Source: Siphonodentalium dalli (lineage: Eukaryota; Mollusca; Scaphopoda; Gadilida; Siphonodentaliidae). Taken from it: a DNA stretch of 64,000 nt. This document shows positions 22,137-33,407 of this stretch, piece by piece (the stretch's first letter is position 1; each line of letters opens with the position of its first letter). The stretch is taken from assembly GCA_032622095.1 (NCBI GenBank), contig CP136061.1:97897345-97961344 (forward strand). Reading direction: 5' to 3'. The notes beneath the pieces were generated by a model. The model saw only the letters and a list, made by a program, of their open reading frames with translations. It did not search any database and had not been told where the DNA came from. Position numbers and translations under genes: made by a program.

Positions 22137-23863
22137 GCCCGTGCGGAAATGTGACGACCGCAGATTGTGTTAAGATATCACACGCATAGTTGCCAACCGC
22201 TCGCTGTCAGGTCAGCGAGGTAGAGGCCAAACCGATAACATTATCGGATAGTATATATAGGTTTTAATGGCCGCTAAGCAAAGTGTATACATCAATTAAT
22301 ACATATTAGTCCAGTGTATTTATCCTCTTAAATAATTTTTTGTTTGTTGAGAAAATAGCATTTCAATGGCTATACCAACGAATGTCACTGGATTTCACTC
22401 ATCATTGTGGAAACTTACTCCAAATTTGAACGGCAGAAAAATGGGGTAGGGGAAAGCATATCAACAAAAACTTCAAAATTATGCATCTTGAAGCATACAA
22501 CTTTATATTAACAGCTTCTGCCTACATTGTTCTTTCATATATACTTTGATATTTCCTTTGTTTATGTTTATTGAGCTATAATATTTTTTGTCATATTTTG
22601 GCAGTGAAATGTCAAATTGGCATTTTGGGATTGTTTTATACAACATGGCCATACAATTCTAAATCCACGTCCAATAACATATTAAGCAGTTTTATAATGC
22701 AACAGGAATGTACACAAACTGGAAGAAAACAACATTGTGTCTGAAATGGCTGTAATTTGGTGATAAGATTGCATTTTGTGATTTTTCCTACCCCAATACC
22801 AACCTTAAAATTTGGAGTCTGTTTCATGAAAAATGAAGAAATCAAGTGACATACGATGGCATAACCAATGTAAGGCTAATTTTTTAAAACTAAATCGTTG
22901 TGGGAGGAAAGTTCAAATAATTTTACACATTAAAACACCCATTGTTTTTTGTGTTTATGGTCCAAACCTTTTAGAATGGTCAACAATGCCTCAAACTGGC
23001 ATCTTTAGAAACAAGCTAAGACTAAGTATTCAAAGGGCCATAAGTTGATTTTCTTAAATAATGTTCTGTTAATACCTTTACTATTTGTTCAGTCCATCAT
23101 ACTTAAAAGATTATAAGAAATGCATGGCATATGGATATTAAATTATTGAGTTACATGACCTCATATATTACATTTCATCACACAAGTTCAGTGTCAGGCA
23201 AAATTGGATAAGTCCATACAATGGAACACACATTTTGTTTGAGAATATAATCTTCTTCTTAATTACAGATGCACATATTAAACATCTTTTGTGTTTAATC
23301 TGGTGAGGAAATTACCAAAACACTGAAAAATCCCTTCAATTTGCCCTAGTTTTTTTTAATAATTAACCGTAAATAAGGCATTTTGGCTCATTCTGCGAAA
23401 TTGAGGCCCCGAAAATGTGCCGAAATCAGGTAAACTCGCGTTTTTGAAGGCACACAACTCGAAAAATACTTAATGTATCTGGGATTGATTTCCAGTACTG
23501 GGTTCATTTGAGGTCGTCACAATACATGTGCTATTTGTAGGATTTATGAATACGATTGTTTGTATATACATCCAAGAAAATCCATAAATTGATAATTTGA
23601 CCAAATTTCCCCAAAATTATTTCACGAAATTCACCATTTTCACTTTTTCCGATTTTTGCCGATTTGTAGTATGTTGTTTATGGAGGGTTTATGTACTTAT
23701 TCCAGTAAAAACAAATTCTGTTGCAATTAGTTCAGGGTTTGGCATTTTTTCTCATAAATGCACTGGACTATATTCGAAAGACCACTGTGTTCACAACACG
23801 GTGTCCGAATGCACATATGCCACTCATATATGATGTGCACATGTATGTGTGGGTTTTAAGTCA
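22137..23863. other. No gene seen
   Basis: Rather uniform AT-rich DNA; ORFs are short and without domain features. Confidence 0.45.
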
Positions 23864-23947
23864 GATAATGACCTCGTAAAGTGTCTGAGACCAAATAATC
23901 AGCCTTGGGTGATTATTTGCCCTCAGACACTTCACTCAGTCATTATC
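23864..23947. repeat. 84-bp palindrome
   Basis: Arms gataatgac...agtgtctgag...aaataatca and complement with a few mismatches; the centre is gccttgg. Confidence 0.8.
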
Positions 23948-24324
23948 CTTTACATATATCATTTTGCGACGTAACAATTATAACAACAAATATAAGTAAT
24001 CGGATTTGGAACAAAGGCGGTGTCTTTTGGTGTCAAATTCCGGTTGAAATCATGCCCGGTTAGGGATAATCGATCTGTTCAAGAGGGAAGTGAAGAAACT
24101 ACACATTTTAATGGGGAATTTAGTGGGGAGTTTAATGGGGATTTTCATGCAAATCTCAGAAAAGTGGTTAAATATATGGAGCATTTGTCCTGGATTCACA
24201 GCTGGCATATCATTTAACATTCAAATGAGTTTTAACACTCATAATATTTAGCACTCATGACATTTAACATATGTGACCCGCCATATCAAATCCAGTCGTA
24301 AGTCGGGATTTTTTGTTACCCTGT

Positions 24325-24393
24325 GCCAATGCATTCTCTTATATATGCGAGTCGACCATAGGTCGCCTCGCATATATAAGAGAATGCATTGGC
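24325..24393 (+). repeat. 69-bp palindrome module H9
   Basis: Full length, preceded by ccctgt. Confidence 0.9.
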
Positions 24394-24610
24394 CTAACAA
24401 TTTTTTATCATTTTTTTAAAATAAATATTCTTACAATTCTTAGGACATAAAATAAAAAACATCCATTACCCTGCAGGGAGCCCCACACATATATAGAAGC
24501 ATATAGAAGAGTGCCGTCTGCTCATGTTTGTCTGGGGCTCTGTATGGGTGAAATTATAAAATTGTTAAAGAATACAAGAACAAATTATTAAAATTGTAAA
24601 CAATTGTTAG

Positions 24611-24674
24611 GCCAATCATTCTCTTATATATGCGAGAGACCTATGGTCGACTCGATATAAGAGAATGCATTGGC
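24611..24674 (-). repeat. Palindrome module H10, shortened to 64 bp
   Basis: Partner of H9 with several small losses in both arms, so the hairpin is interrupted. Confidence 0.85.
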
Positions 24675-24851
24675 ACAAGGTAAAAAAAATCCCGACTTAC
24701 GACTGGGTTTGATATGGCGGGTCACATATATCATTTGGCTGGTGGACTATAAAATTTCAATTTTAGTATTTATTGACTTTTTTTCTGGAATAACAACGAT
24801 TGCTCTTGTATACTTGACTTGACCTTTACCTTTGAAAAATGAATATAAAAT

Positions 24852-24997
24852 TCAAAATATATAATTATACACCAACATTCCAACGGAGAGCCAATAAAGA
24901 GACCGGAACCATCCACCAGTGCCAGAAATGGAATCATGCCTAGTATGTGGATTGTGTTCAAACAGATAAGTATGTTCTGTTTTCAATACCGCATCGT
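24852..24997 (-). CDS. Possible terminal exon of cysteine-rich secreted protein gene
   Basis: Tentative. A splice acceptor (ctcag, 24,998-25,002) followed by a frame compatible with the upstream exon (which ends one base into a codon) stays open for 48 codons to TGA at 24,852-24,854. The encoded tail starts DAVLKTEHTYLFEHN and has no recognisable domain. The upstream intron would be only about 55 bp, short for an animal gene, which weakens the call. An alternative is that this is intronic and the true next exon lies further left. Confidence 0.25.
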
Positions 24998-25052
24998 CTG
25001 AGATCCAGAAATACCTTTGCACATTCAAACTAAGGCACATGTATGTACTTAC

Positions 25053-25239
25053 CACTATTGTTGAGAAGTATACACCTATACGCACCGAACGCGTATAGTT
25101 TTAAGAAACGGTACGTGCATGCGCAGACTCCATCAGCATTGCACTCAGAACCATACATACAGAAGTGTTTGTTACTACTGTTACATGGCCTTCCCAGTAA
25201 GATTCCGTAGCATGTAGGTATCATGACGAGAAAGACAAT
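25053..25239 (-). CDS. Candidate internal exon, small cysteine-rich (EGF/EB-like) secreted protein
   Basis: The exon is bounded by a good acceptor (ttgtttcacttctag) and a consensus donor (GTAAGT, 25,047-25,052). It is 187 bp long, starts in phase 0 and ends one base into a codon. It encodes a hydrophobic start (IVFLVMIPTCYG) that looks like the second half of a signal peptide. A compact cysteine pattern follows: C-x7-C-x5-C-x5-C-x-C (from RPCNSS to VCACTYRF). Such patterns occur in EGF-like and EB-type modules of extracellular invertebrate proteins. An upstream exon with the start Met is expected at higher coordinates; I could not identify it. The splice signals and codon frame make a real exon likely; the function is unknown. 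Confidence 0.5.
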
Positions 25240-25574
25240 CTAGAAGTGAAACAACGAGATTTATTTGTATGCGCCCATGGGTCCGTACAATCACTCCCTA
25301 AGTTTGTAATTTCAGCGTTCCTGAGTAATTTCACAGCGGAACTTGTGCTTTATAGTACTCCACCAAATGTATCCTGGGAAGGAAATTACTTGCTTGTTTA
25401 TTAGAAACGTTGTGGTAGTATGCACTGCAGTTGCAAATTTCATGCAGGGGATCACGTTAAACGGACAATGGCGTACAAAATATTCAAAGACAAATATCCT
25501 GTCCCTATTGATTTTGTTCTAGGAAAACAAATCCAATGCAATCGACGATTTCAGATAATTGTAATATTCGTGAC
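25240..25574. other. Intron or intergenic DNA
   Basis: Upstream side of the candidate exon; no further exon identified. Confidence 0.4.
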
Positions 25575-25910
25575 ACTCATGTACATGGCTAGATGGTACC
25601 CGTTGGGTAACGTAACATTTCCAATTGCACCAGGTCCCTCCACTTCAACCAGACCAAACTCCCAGGTTTGCAGAATTCTATGTGCACCCCTTCTTGAGTT
25701 GGAACTTTCCCATTGTTACCAAAATGTTGGAAATGTCCATGCTACTGTTCTACATAATTACTGCATGGATGGAAAATCAAACAATGAGAAGAATTTCAAC
25801 ATAATATGTTGGGTAAAATTTCCAACTACTGTTATGTCGGGTTAGAAATTTCCAATAGTTAAAAAATTCAACCAAAGTTGCATTGGTTAGACATCCCCAC
25901 GTCAATGCCC
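25575..25910. repeat. R1 repeat, copy 3 (partial)
   Basis: Its right part (gaatttcaac, aaaatttccaactactgtta, gaaatttccaatagtt, caaccaaagtt) matches 3,110-3,215. Ends not determined; a 141-codon ORF overlapping it is not convincing. Confidence 0.45.
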
Positions 25911-28469
25911 GGGTCCCATCATGGCAACGTTCCTGGTGACCCTATATCAGGCTTTAGTTCTCATTTCTAGACAGAATTTATCAACATGGTCAAGTAAGGT
26001 TTTATGTTTCATGTTTTTTTGCCCTTGAAATGCAAAACTTCAGATTACCAGGGGTGGAACCCGAAGTTGGAAAGTTGAAAAGTTTGAAGTACCATGCAGC
26101 TGGAAAAATTCAACCCATGATGGGGTGCGATGGCTTTTCTCGAACTTGGTATTTTCGACCTGTGTCAAGGATTGGTGTTCATTTGAAAATTCCAATATTG
26201 AGACTCCCACATATATAGCACTATCTACTTAAACTTTACCAAATTCTCGGTCCCTTTCATGTATACCCAATTAAACGGCTGAATTTAGGTAAACGTGTGA
26301 CATTTGGTTCATAACCAACACGCACTACTATACTTACCAAGTATCAGGGGACCCCGATTTGTTCTAAGAATTCACTCATGGAACATTATGTGTGGCACTA
26401 TTGGCCAAATTAAATTATTTAGATCACAAGGTGACCGCAAACATCTTGAACACGCAAATGCCATGCGGTTCAAATAAGTTACATAATGTCATGGTAAATA
26501 TTTGGATTAACGCAACTTAGCCTGAAATTATCAGTAACCGTTTCTTGTTTCATCACAAAATATCAGGACCCCCGATTCACAGCGTATCTGTGTAGCTTCG
26601 CACACATATCGTTTATATATATACCTGTTAAGCCCAAGCCCGACCACTGTATCTCTTTAATTCCATTATTAAATAAAATCTGGGCCGTTGACATGGTTAC
26701 TCCTTTCAACTCCATTGAGCATAAACCACTGACGATGGGTTAACAATTCAGATTACTGTACCGCATTACAAATAAACATGTACCCAGCTAATCCCACTCA
26801 CCATTATCCGCAAGGGGAATGGTCGTGATCGCGTGAAAATCAATAATGTAGCCCATGCAGTAGTAATCCAATACTGAATTTTCACAAAAAATGTTATTAT
26901 TGTTGTACTATAGAACACGCTTAGCCAGCACTTTACCATTTGCAGCGGCTACAGTCTTTGGCACATCCAATATCCGATAAATCACAGCACATTTAATATT
27001 TCATCACCAACTAATCGGCGCATGAACGATGACAAAGAACACGATCGGAAACATTAAATAGCCTAGGAATAAGCGCTATGTTTTACATATCACATAATCG
27101 TTTATGGGCACACTTTTAATAAATGGGCACACTATTAATAAACTGATCGCAGCATATATTTAGCCTCGCAGATGCTACACAGTCTTTATCCATGCAATGT
27201 TCTGGGTTTTTTTTGGGTGAAAATAAAATGTCCACAATACCCCATACAAATACACATAACATATGCCTCGTGCAAACTTTGTTTACTACACCAAGTAACT
27301 ATAGGGTTGTCTGCAAATGAGTAGATCGCTGTTACTACAAGGAATGCATTGACATTGACGTGCAGTCTCCATTTAACCACAACGTATCAGTGCTGGAGTT
27401 AGCACAGCTGTTTATGAAAAGTTAGGCCTTACGTAGTTAGAAAATGGATAGAAGACGCCTTGAGAATTTGAATATAAAACATGTCTTAAACGGCATTTTT
27501 TTTTTAAATTAGATCTGCCGATGAAAGGCCACAAAAATAGGTTAAGGGTCAGACGCACGTTTGGCCAAAATATGGCTGAAATCATTGAAAAAATCACTGT
27601 TGTATGAGCCAAAAACAACAATAGAAAAAAGTAAAATGCTTAGCAACCAGATTTCAGATAGCTCAAAATTATACATAGAATGTGTTGGTGAATTGTTATA
27701 GAATGCTGGAGGTGTGGTTTCCTTTAAAAAGCACTTTGGTTTGACAAATGTGGGAAATATATGGGGGAAATAGCATGTTTTTAGGTACCGAGAACTTTTA
27801 AATAACTAAACATATTGGAACAAAGAATGGACCATGGTATGCTATGGTATCTGGTTTACATGTTTTGTTTGCAAAATGAGCTGCTTCGCCATCAGAGACC
27901 GATTCCAAAATGACCACAATCTACTCTATCAATGGCCGCCATTGAACAAAGTAAGTCAATATTTATTCTGTTCGCTTGCTGACTAAAAGGGAAAATATCA
28001 CAATATGCGTACCCGATCAGCACCCGATCTTGAAGCGGTTATCTGAATAACTATCAGGAGAAGTCATAATGACATTATTGACTTCGAGTCTAACTGCAAT
28101 TATTGAAAAGAAAATAAGAAAACATTTGATGAAAATTTAAAGTAAAAATAAACGAAAATAAACTTGATATCATTGCGACAATAATAAAACGATATAATTC
28201 ATCTCTTACATGTATAAAAATCACACATAGTTCGTAATTTTTAGGTTTTGTGACATTAGTTTGCACACATAATACGAAAATATACGTTTTCTGTGTAAAA
28301 TACGGGGAACTATAATTATATGACGGCTTACTGAAGTGAGTTATAAAACATTTCCGGTAATTCCTGGAAACCAACCAAACCAAAACCGAAAATTGATTTT
28401 CACTTCAAATTTGTGAATTTAGGCATTGCATAATGTCAGATCGCTCTCAATGACGACCCATATTTAAGG
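25911..28469. other. No gene supported
   Basis: AT-rich region. At 27,186-27,380 on the minus strand an ORF starts MVKWRLHVNVNAFLVVTAIY, which resembles a signal peptide and could be an upstream exon of the minus-strand gene at 25 kb. I could not find matching splice signals, so it is only noted. Confidence 0.35.
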
Positions 28470-28474
28470 AAGAG

Positions 28475-28631
28475 TTTCGGGAATATAGTAGATAGAAATC
28501 GCAGGTCGCAGTTGAACAGAAATAGATTTTAATCTGAATTAATAAATGGGTCGCCAATACCAGGGACCATTATAGAACGAATTGAGAACATAATAACTAC
28601 AAATAAACCATACACAAATATAGTCTCAATA
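28475..28631 (-). repeat. BEL/Pao 3' LTR
   Basis: 157 bp, matches 36,585-36,741 except at two positions. On the coding strand it starts TATTGAGACTATATTTG and ends ATTCCCGAAA, so it lacks the usual TG...CA ends; the exact target duplication supports these limits. Confidence 0.93.
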
Positions 28632-28644
28632 TCCTCCCCCGCCC
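28632..28644 (-). other. Polypurine tract of BEL/Pao element
   Basis: On the minus strand GGGCGGGGGAGGA lies immediately before the 3' LTR, where plus-strand DNA synthesis is primed. Confidence 0.8.
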
Positions 28645-28650
28645 AAGAAA

Positions 28651-31600
28651 CTAGTCACTGTCTTGGTTTTGAGCGATTCGTTGAATTAAATCACGTGCAC
28701 GTATGGCAGCAGCCCTTCTTGGTCTAGTTTCCCGATTGTCTCTTTCAACTACTGTCGTATCGGGCGTTTCACGGTCAGGGATGGGTTCACTTGTTTCGGC
28801 TTTCGAGCTGTAAACTTCCAAGGGATATAGTTTCGATAGCGGTCGGTTGGTTATGCCATTTTTGGTTCTTAACGAAACAGTCCTAATTCGACCGTCATTA
28901 CCCCGGTGAGTGTCCGTGATCAGGCCCATTTTCCAGTTCAAGCGTTTCTCATTGTCTTCTTTGATCAGAACAACGGAACCTATTTTCACATTTTCGCGAT
29001 TGTCTCCTTCAAATTGATGAAATTCTCGTAAGCTGGTTAAATATTCATGGGCCCAGCGTTTCTTAAAATTTTGCAACAACACTGCTCGTTTCCGCTCACG
29101 TTTCTCCAAATCATTTGGGCAAATTTGAAAATCTGGGTCTTGCAGTTCTTCATCGAACACCTGCTGGTGTGGTAACGTAGTTATACGTCCATTCAGGAAA
29201 TGAGAAGGGGTGAGGGATTCCTCGTCATCGATGTCCCCTGAGACGTAAACAAGGGGTCGGTTGTTGACACACGCTTCAATTTCCGTAAGTAAAGTCCGCA
29301 GCTCTTCAAATGAAACTATGGAACGGTGTAATGTTTTCTTGAGAACCATCTTTGTGACACCTACTAACCGCTCATAGAATCCTCCCTGCCATGGTGCCCG
29401 CTTCGTAATAAAGTCCCAGTCAAGACCATGGCGGGAAAGCTCTTCGATCATATTATCTGACTGAAATAGGTCACGTATCAAAGAATTGGCACATAGAAAT
29501 GTACTAGCGTTGTCGGATATGAGCTTCTTTGGTAATGACCGTCTGCTGGAGAACCTCCGAAGTGCACACATGAACGAGTCGGTTGTTAAGTCAGTTGTGA
29601 GTTCTAAATGAACCGCTCGGGTGACAGCGCAAGTGAACAGACATATGTAGCATGTGCGTGCAGTTGGGTCTCCAGAAACCATAAGGGGTCCACAAAAATC
29701 AACTCCTGTGTGGTAAAATGCTGGGACATCTGACACCCTACTATGAGGCAAAGGTGGTGGATCGGGAAGACGGTATGGTTTGCCAGTGAGTCTGCGACAC
29801 GTTACACACTGTGCAAGTACTGTTCTGACCCTCTGTCTGATTCTAGGGATCCAGTAATTCGATCGTATTGATGCAACTGTGGAGGTCACTCCTGAGTGTT
29901 TGACCCTTCTGTGGATGTCAAGAATAAGGAGTTTGGTCAAATGGTGATCTTTTGGTAATAGTATTGGATATTTGACACCATCGTTCAACTGAGCGTTTTG
30001 AATGCGTCCACGACATCGAATGAGTCCATTTGTATCAATGAATAGTTGAAGTTGTCGGGCAATCGGTATCTTGATAGGTGATTGTTTCTGAGTAAGTTCT
30101 TTTAGGACATCCGCGAATGTAGATTCTTGTATATTTCGTATAATAAATGTCTGTGCGTAGTCTATTTCCGATGCTCTTAACGGGCCCGATCTGCGAGGTT
30201 CATTCTTTTTGGCATTGTGGGCGAATCGTAGTATCCAGGTCGTTACACGGCATAATTTCCTTAGTTCCGAGAAACGTGTAGTGTCTATCACTTCCTGGAT
30301 ATTTGGCGGGGTTTCTGTAGTCATGCTAGACACTAGTATCGGTTCTTCAGTGTCATATGGAATCGAAACCATGGATATAGTTGCATCAACGCTTGGCTGA
30401 CACAGTAGCCATGTGGATCCACAAAGCCACATTGTAGATGTTTTCAGCTGCTCAGCGGAAACACCACGTGTCAACATATCAGCTGGATTGAGTTCTGATG
30501 AACAATATCGCCAGTTGTTGATGTCTGAGAATGTTGTGATTTCCTTGACACAGTTTTCAACAAACTTCACTTGCCTTTTGTTGGATTTCAACCAACTGAG
30601 AACAATTGTACTATCAGTCAAAAACTGAATAGTAAGACCTGGTATGACGGTGGCCAAGGTATCAAATGTCCGTTTCCCCAATCTAACCGCCAGTGTTGCT
30701 GCCATTAATTCCAGTTGGGGGATAGTTAATGGCTTGAGGGGGGCAACTCTCGATTTAGCGATAACGAATGATATATTGTTGGCTGTTTGTAGGTAGCAAA
30801 CTGTCCCGTAGGCTGGTACGGCTGCATCAGCAAACACATGGAGTGTGTAAACGTCTTCGTCGTGTCCAAGAACAGAATCACGAAAACATGGGTACTGTCG
30901 TGGAATTTCTATTTGGATAGCAGCATCAACATCTGAAGCTATGCGCATCCATTCAGTAGCATATGTCTCAGGTAATGGTGAATCCCATTCAAGTGGTTCT
31001 TTCCATAATTTTTGCAGGAGAATTCTTCCTCGAACGGTCGTCGGAGCTAGCACTCCAAGCGGATCAAACACACGCGCAATTTGCTGGAGTACCATGCGTT
31101 TGGTTATAGTATGCGAGTCGCTGTGATTGACTGAATCAACGTGGCTACAGGACAACGTGTCATGCTGAACACACCAAAGGAGACCCAACACTTTCACCTG
31201 ATCGGGTGTTTCTTCAAACTCCGGTGTTAAGCAGTTAGACGCCCAACTTCGCAAGTTGAAATGTGCCTTTGTCATGGTTTCATTTGCTTCTCGTTGAAAT
31301 TCTAAAGCGTCAGAAATTGTTGGGAAGCTGCATACAATGTTATCAACGTAAATGTTTTCCTGCATAATTCCGGCACATTTTGAGAATTCTTTGGTCTCAT
31401 TCAGGTGGCGATTTATTGTTGTGTTCAATATGAATGACGAGCATGTCGCCCCAAACAGAACTCTCTTGAAACGATACACTTGAAAATCGCTTTCCGGGTC
31501 CGAAGGATCTGACAACCAGAAGAATCGGGTGACATCACGATCGTTTTCATCAAGACTTATATTTAAGAATGCTTTCTCAATATCGCTTGTCACACCAATT

Positions 31601-31941
31601 GCACCAACGCGAAATTTCACCAGAATAGATGTTAAGTCGTTTAGCAAGGGTGGTCCGCTCTCTAGACAATCATTAAGTGATGGAAGATTCCCATGTGAAC
31701 AGCTGCAGTCAAACACAATTCGAACTGGTGTTGTAGGTGACTCTTTCATGACAGGATGGTGTGGAAGGTAGTGAATCCTGTTAGATTCATGAATGTCGGG
31801 ATGAGGAACAATCTCTATGAAGTCTCTAGCCAACTGATCTTCAATAATATGTGTGTACGTTGTGAAGAGGTCGGGCTTCTTTGACAGGTGCCTAACCATT
31901 GATCGTGTTCTGTAATTGGCAATTTCTAAGTTGGTCGGCAA
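28651..31941 (-). CDS. pol: BEL/Pao pol, main part: reverse transcriptase, RNase H, integrase
   Basis: This 1,096-residue open frame is the larger, downstream part of pol. The reverse transcriptase spans about residues 40-260 with catalytic Asp120 (TSDIEKAF) and the YVDN box at 198-201. RNase H follows at about 365-495 with Asp372 (VFADA), Glu411, Asp443 (LTDST) and Asp488 (NPADMLTRG). The integrase has an HHCC-type zinc site (His677, His682, Cys712, Cys715) and a DDE core at Asp748, Asp810 and Glu857. A DUF5641-type tail begins near residue 990 (KIGSVVLIKEDN) and the C-terminus is basic. The first residues (PTNLEIANYRTRS) are the direct continuation of the segment ending at 34,489; the LINE separates them. 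The ATG-like start is therefore an accident of the insertion junction. The frame has no stops, in line with recent insertion. Confidence 0.93.
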   Translation of the reverse strand: MPTNLEIANYRTRSMVRHLSKKPDLFTTYTHIIEDQLARDFIEIVPHPDIHESNRIHYLPHHPVMKESPTTPVRIVFDCSCSHGNLPSLNDCLESGPPLLNDLTSILVKFRVGAIGVTSDIEKAFLNISLDENDRDVTRFFWLSDPSDPESDFQVYRFKRVLFGATCSSFILNTTINRHLNETKEFSKCAGIMQENIYVDNIVCSFPTISDALEFQREANETMTKAHFNLRSWASNCLTPEFEETPDQVKVLGLLWCVQHDTLSCSHVDSVNHSDSHTITKRMVLQQIARVFDPLGVLAPTTVRGRILLQKLWKEPLEWDSPLPETYATEWMRIASDVDAAIQIEIPRQYPCFRDSVLGHDEDVYTLHVFADAAVPAYGTVCYLQTANNISFVIAKSRVAPLKPLTIPQLELMAATLAVRLGKRTFDTLATVIPGLTIQFLTDSTIVLSWLKSNKRQVKFVENCVKEITTFSDINNWRYCSSELNPADMLTRGVSAEQLKTSTMWLCGSTWLLCQPSVDATISMVSIPYDTEEPILVSSMTTETPPNIQEVIDTTRFSELRKLCRVTTWILRFAHNAKKNEPRRSGPLRASEIDYAQTFIIRNIQESTFADVLKELTQKQSPIKIPIARQLQLFIDTNGLIRCRGRIQNAQLNDGVKYPILLPKDHHLTKLLILDIHRRVKHSGVTSTVASIRSNYWIPRIRQRVRTVLAQCVTCRRLTGKPYRLPDPPPLPHSRVSDVPAFYHTGVDFCGPLMVSGDPTARTCYICLFTCAVTRAVHLELTTDLTTDSFMCALRRFSSRRSLPKKLISDNASTFLCANSLIRDLFQSDNMIEELSRHGLDWDFITKRAPWQGGFYERLVGVTKMVLKKTLHRSIVSFEELRTLLTEIEACVNNRPLVYVSGDIDDEESLTPSHFLNGRITTLPHQQVFDEELQDPDFQICPNDLEKRERKRAVLLQNFKKRWAHEYLTSLREFHQFEGDNRENVKIGSVVLIKEDNEKRLNWKMGLITDTHRGNDGRIRTVSLRTKNGITNRPLSKLYPLEVYSSKAETSEPIPDRETPDTTVVERDNRETRPRRAAAIRARDLIQRIAQNQDSD

Positions 31942-32327
31942 GTCTTTTTTTTGTTTTTTTTTGTTTTTTTTAAATTTTTTATTGAATCAGTCAGATGATT
32001 TAACATACATAATGAATGGTTGTACAAAATACAAAATATAGATAGATAATATTCATCTGATACATACATTCAGGCATACACTCATTCACTCGCTCACGCT
32101 TGCACTCTTACTTACATCAACGGGCATTTTGTGGCTCTAAACAGGCGATCGGGCAATGAGTTGGAGTTTTAATTCACGTTAAAACATGTTATTTTCATTT
32201 TTGTTTCGGTTTAGCACGACACTCACTGAAGGGTGACTATAATTTCTATAATTATAATTGAAGAGATTAAGAGGTAGAACGGAAACATAATTCTTAGAGG
32301 AAAAACCGCGAGTCTGATGAGTATATA

Positions 32328-33407
32328 TCAAGAAATCTTTGCTTCATTTTTATTTATAGCGCTTTCTATCTGAAACCAGTTTTTCTCAAATTCTGCAATT
32401 TTCATATTACAACGAGCATTGAATTTGTCACATCTATACCTGTATTTGAGGGTTGTTATAAAAGATTTGACGGATAGCATGTCTGGGTTGAATTTAGTTC
32501 GATATATGTATTGTTTGACAAGCAGCCAAAACAAATTGGTGGTATAATTTCCTTCTGTTGGTGGAGAACCAAGAATAATTATCTTTTTCGAATATTTGAG
32601 ATTAAGGTTATTTTTGGTTGACCAATCGTTAAGCTCACCTAGGAATTGTTGTACGCATGCGCAGTCCCAGAATATATGTGAAATGTTCTCATTATTATTT
32701 CTGCATCGATTGCACTGGTCATCAGATCTTACTTTTATTATTTTAAGAAATCTATTTGTTGATAATATCCTAGAATTAATCCTGAACTGTAACCACTGAA
32801 GCTTTGTATCAGGCGTCGTGGAGAAAGGTAGGCGGTTGAAAATTGTCCAGTCCATTTCTGGCACCCCAATTTCAATTGTCCATTTGCTTTGGGGTTTAGG
32901 GGAAAATTTCATAGCATTCAAAATTTTATAGAAGTCTTGCCCACCCTTTGAATTTCGCAAAAGTGGAACCATATTGCTGGGTTGTATGGGATTAGTACAA
33001 CGAGTTAAAGTTTTCTTATATTTTTTGGCTAATGAATTAATTTGTCTGCAAATTGCGTTCAGGGTGATGAAGTCAGTGGATACATTAAAAGAAGCGTAAA
33101 GACTTTCGGGTGTGTGGAATTTACCATTTGTATGTATCAAGTCATTGATAAAAAATATGCCATGTCTTCTCCATGTAGCGAAGTTGATAATTTTGTCTTG
33201 CAGCTTTATGTTTGGATTTTTCCATAAGACCCATGTACATATATTTCCGTTTGACTCATTCTTCTCACTGAAATAGCTCCATGCTGTGAGTACATCACGC
33301 CAGAATGGATTTAATATATTTTTGGAATAGTTTCGCAAGTACATGCTGTCATAAAAAAGAAATAGTGAGTCATTGGCAACAGGGAGATCAGTTAAAGGGA
33401 TCCATTT
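32328..33407 (-). pseudogene. LINE ORF2, C-terminal part (after nonsense codon)
   Basis: Same frame as the reverse transcriptase part, separated from it by a TAG codon at 33,408-33,410. It encodes the long C-terminal region typical of L1/Tx1-type ORF2 proteins, with the putative zinc motif CNRCRNNNENISHIFWDC (zf-RVT type, C-x2-C ... H-x4-C). It stops at 32,328 with an ordinary terminator, so the reading frame end looks natural. The start codon at 33,342-33,344 is internal and has no meaning. Confidence 0.82.

Larger units (their letters stand above)
24272..24726. mobile_element. Long-TIR MITE (TGTGACCCGCC family), copy 2
   Basis: Best-preserved copy. Ends TGTGACCCGCCATATCAAAT and complement, TA on each side, arms running inward through modules H9 and H10. 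Its interior is inverted relative to copy 1 at 7,053-7,510. The right arm has small deletions inside H10. Confidence 0.82.

Noticed and set aside
25420-25845. 141-codon plus-strand ORF
   Set aside because: It overlaps an R1 repeat copy; composition shows no domain, signal peptide or splice support.
29240-31945. YVDN instead of YVDD in the BEL reverse transcriptase as an inactivating mutation
   Set aside because: As I recall, YVDN is common in BEL/Pao reverse transcriptases, so I do not treat it as a lesion.
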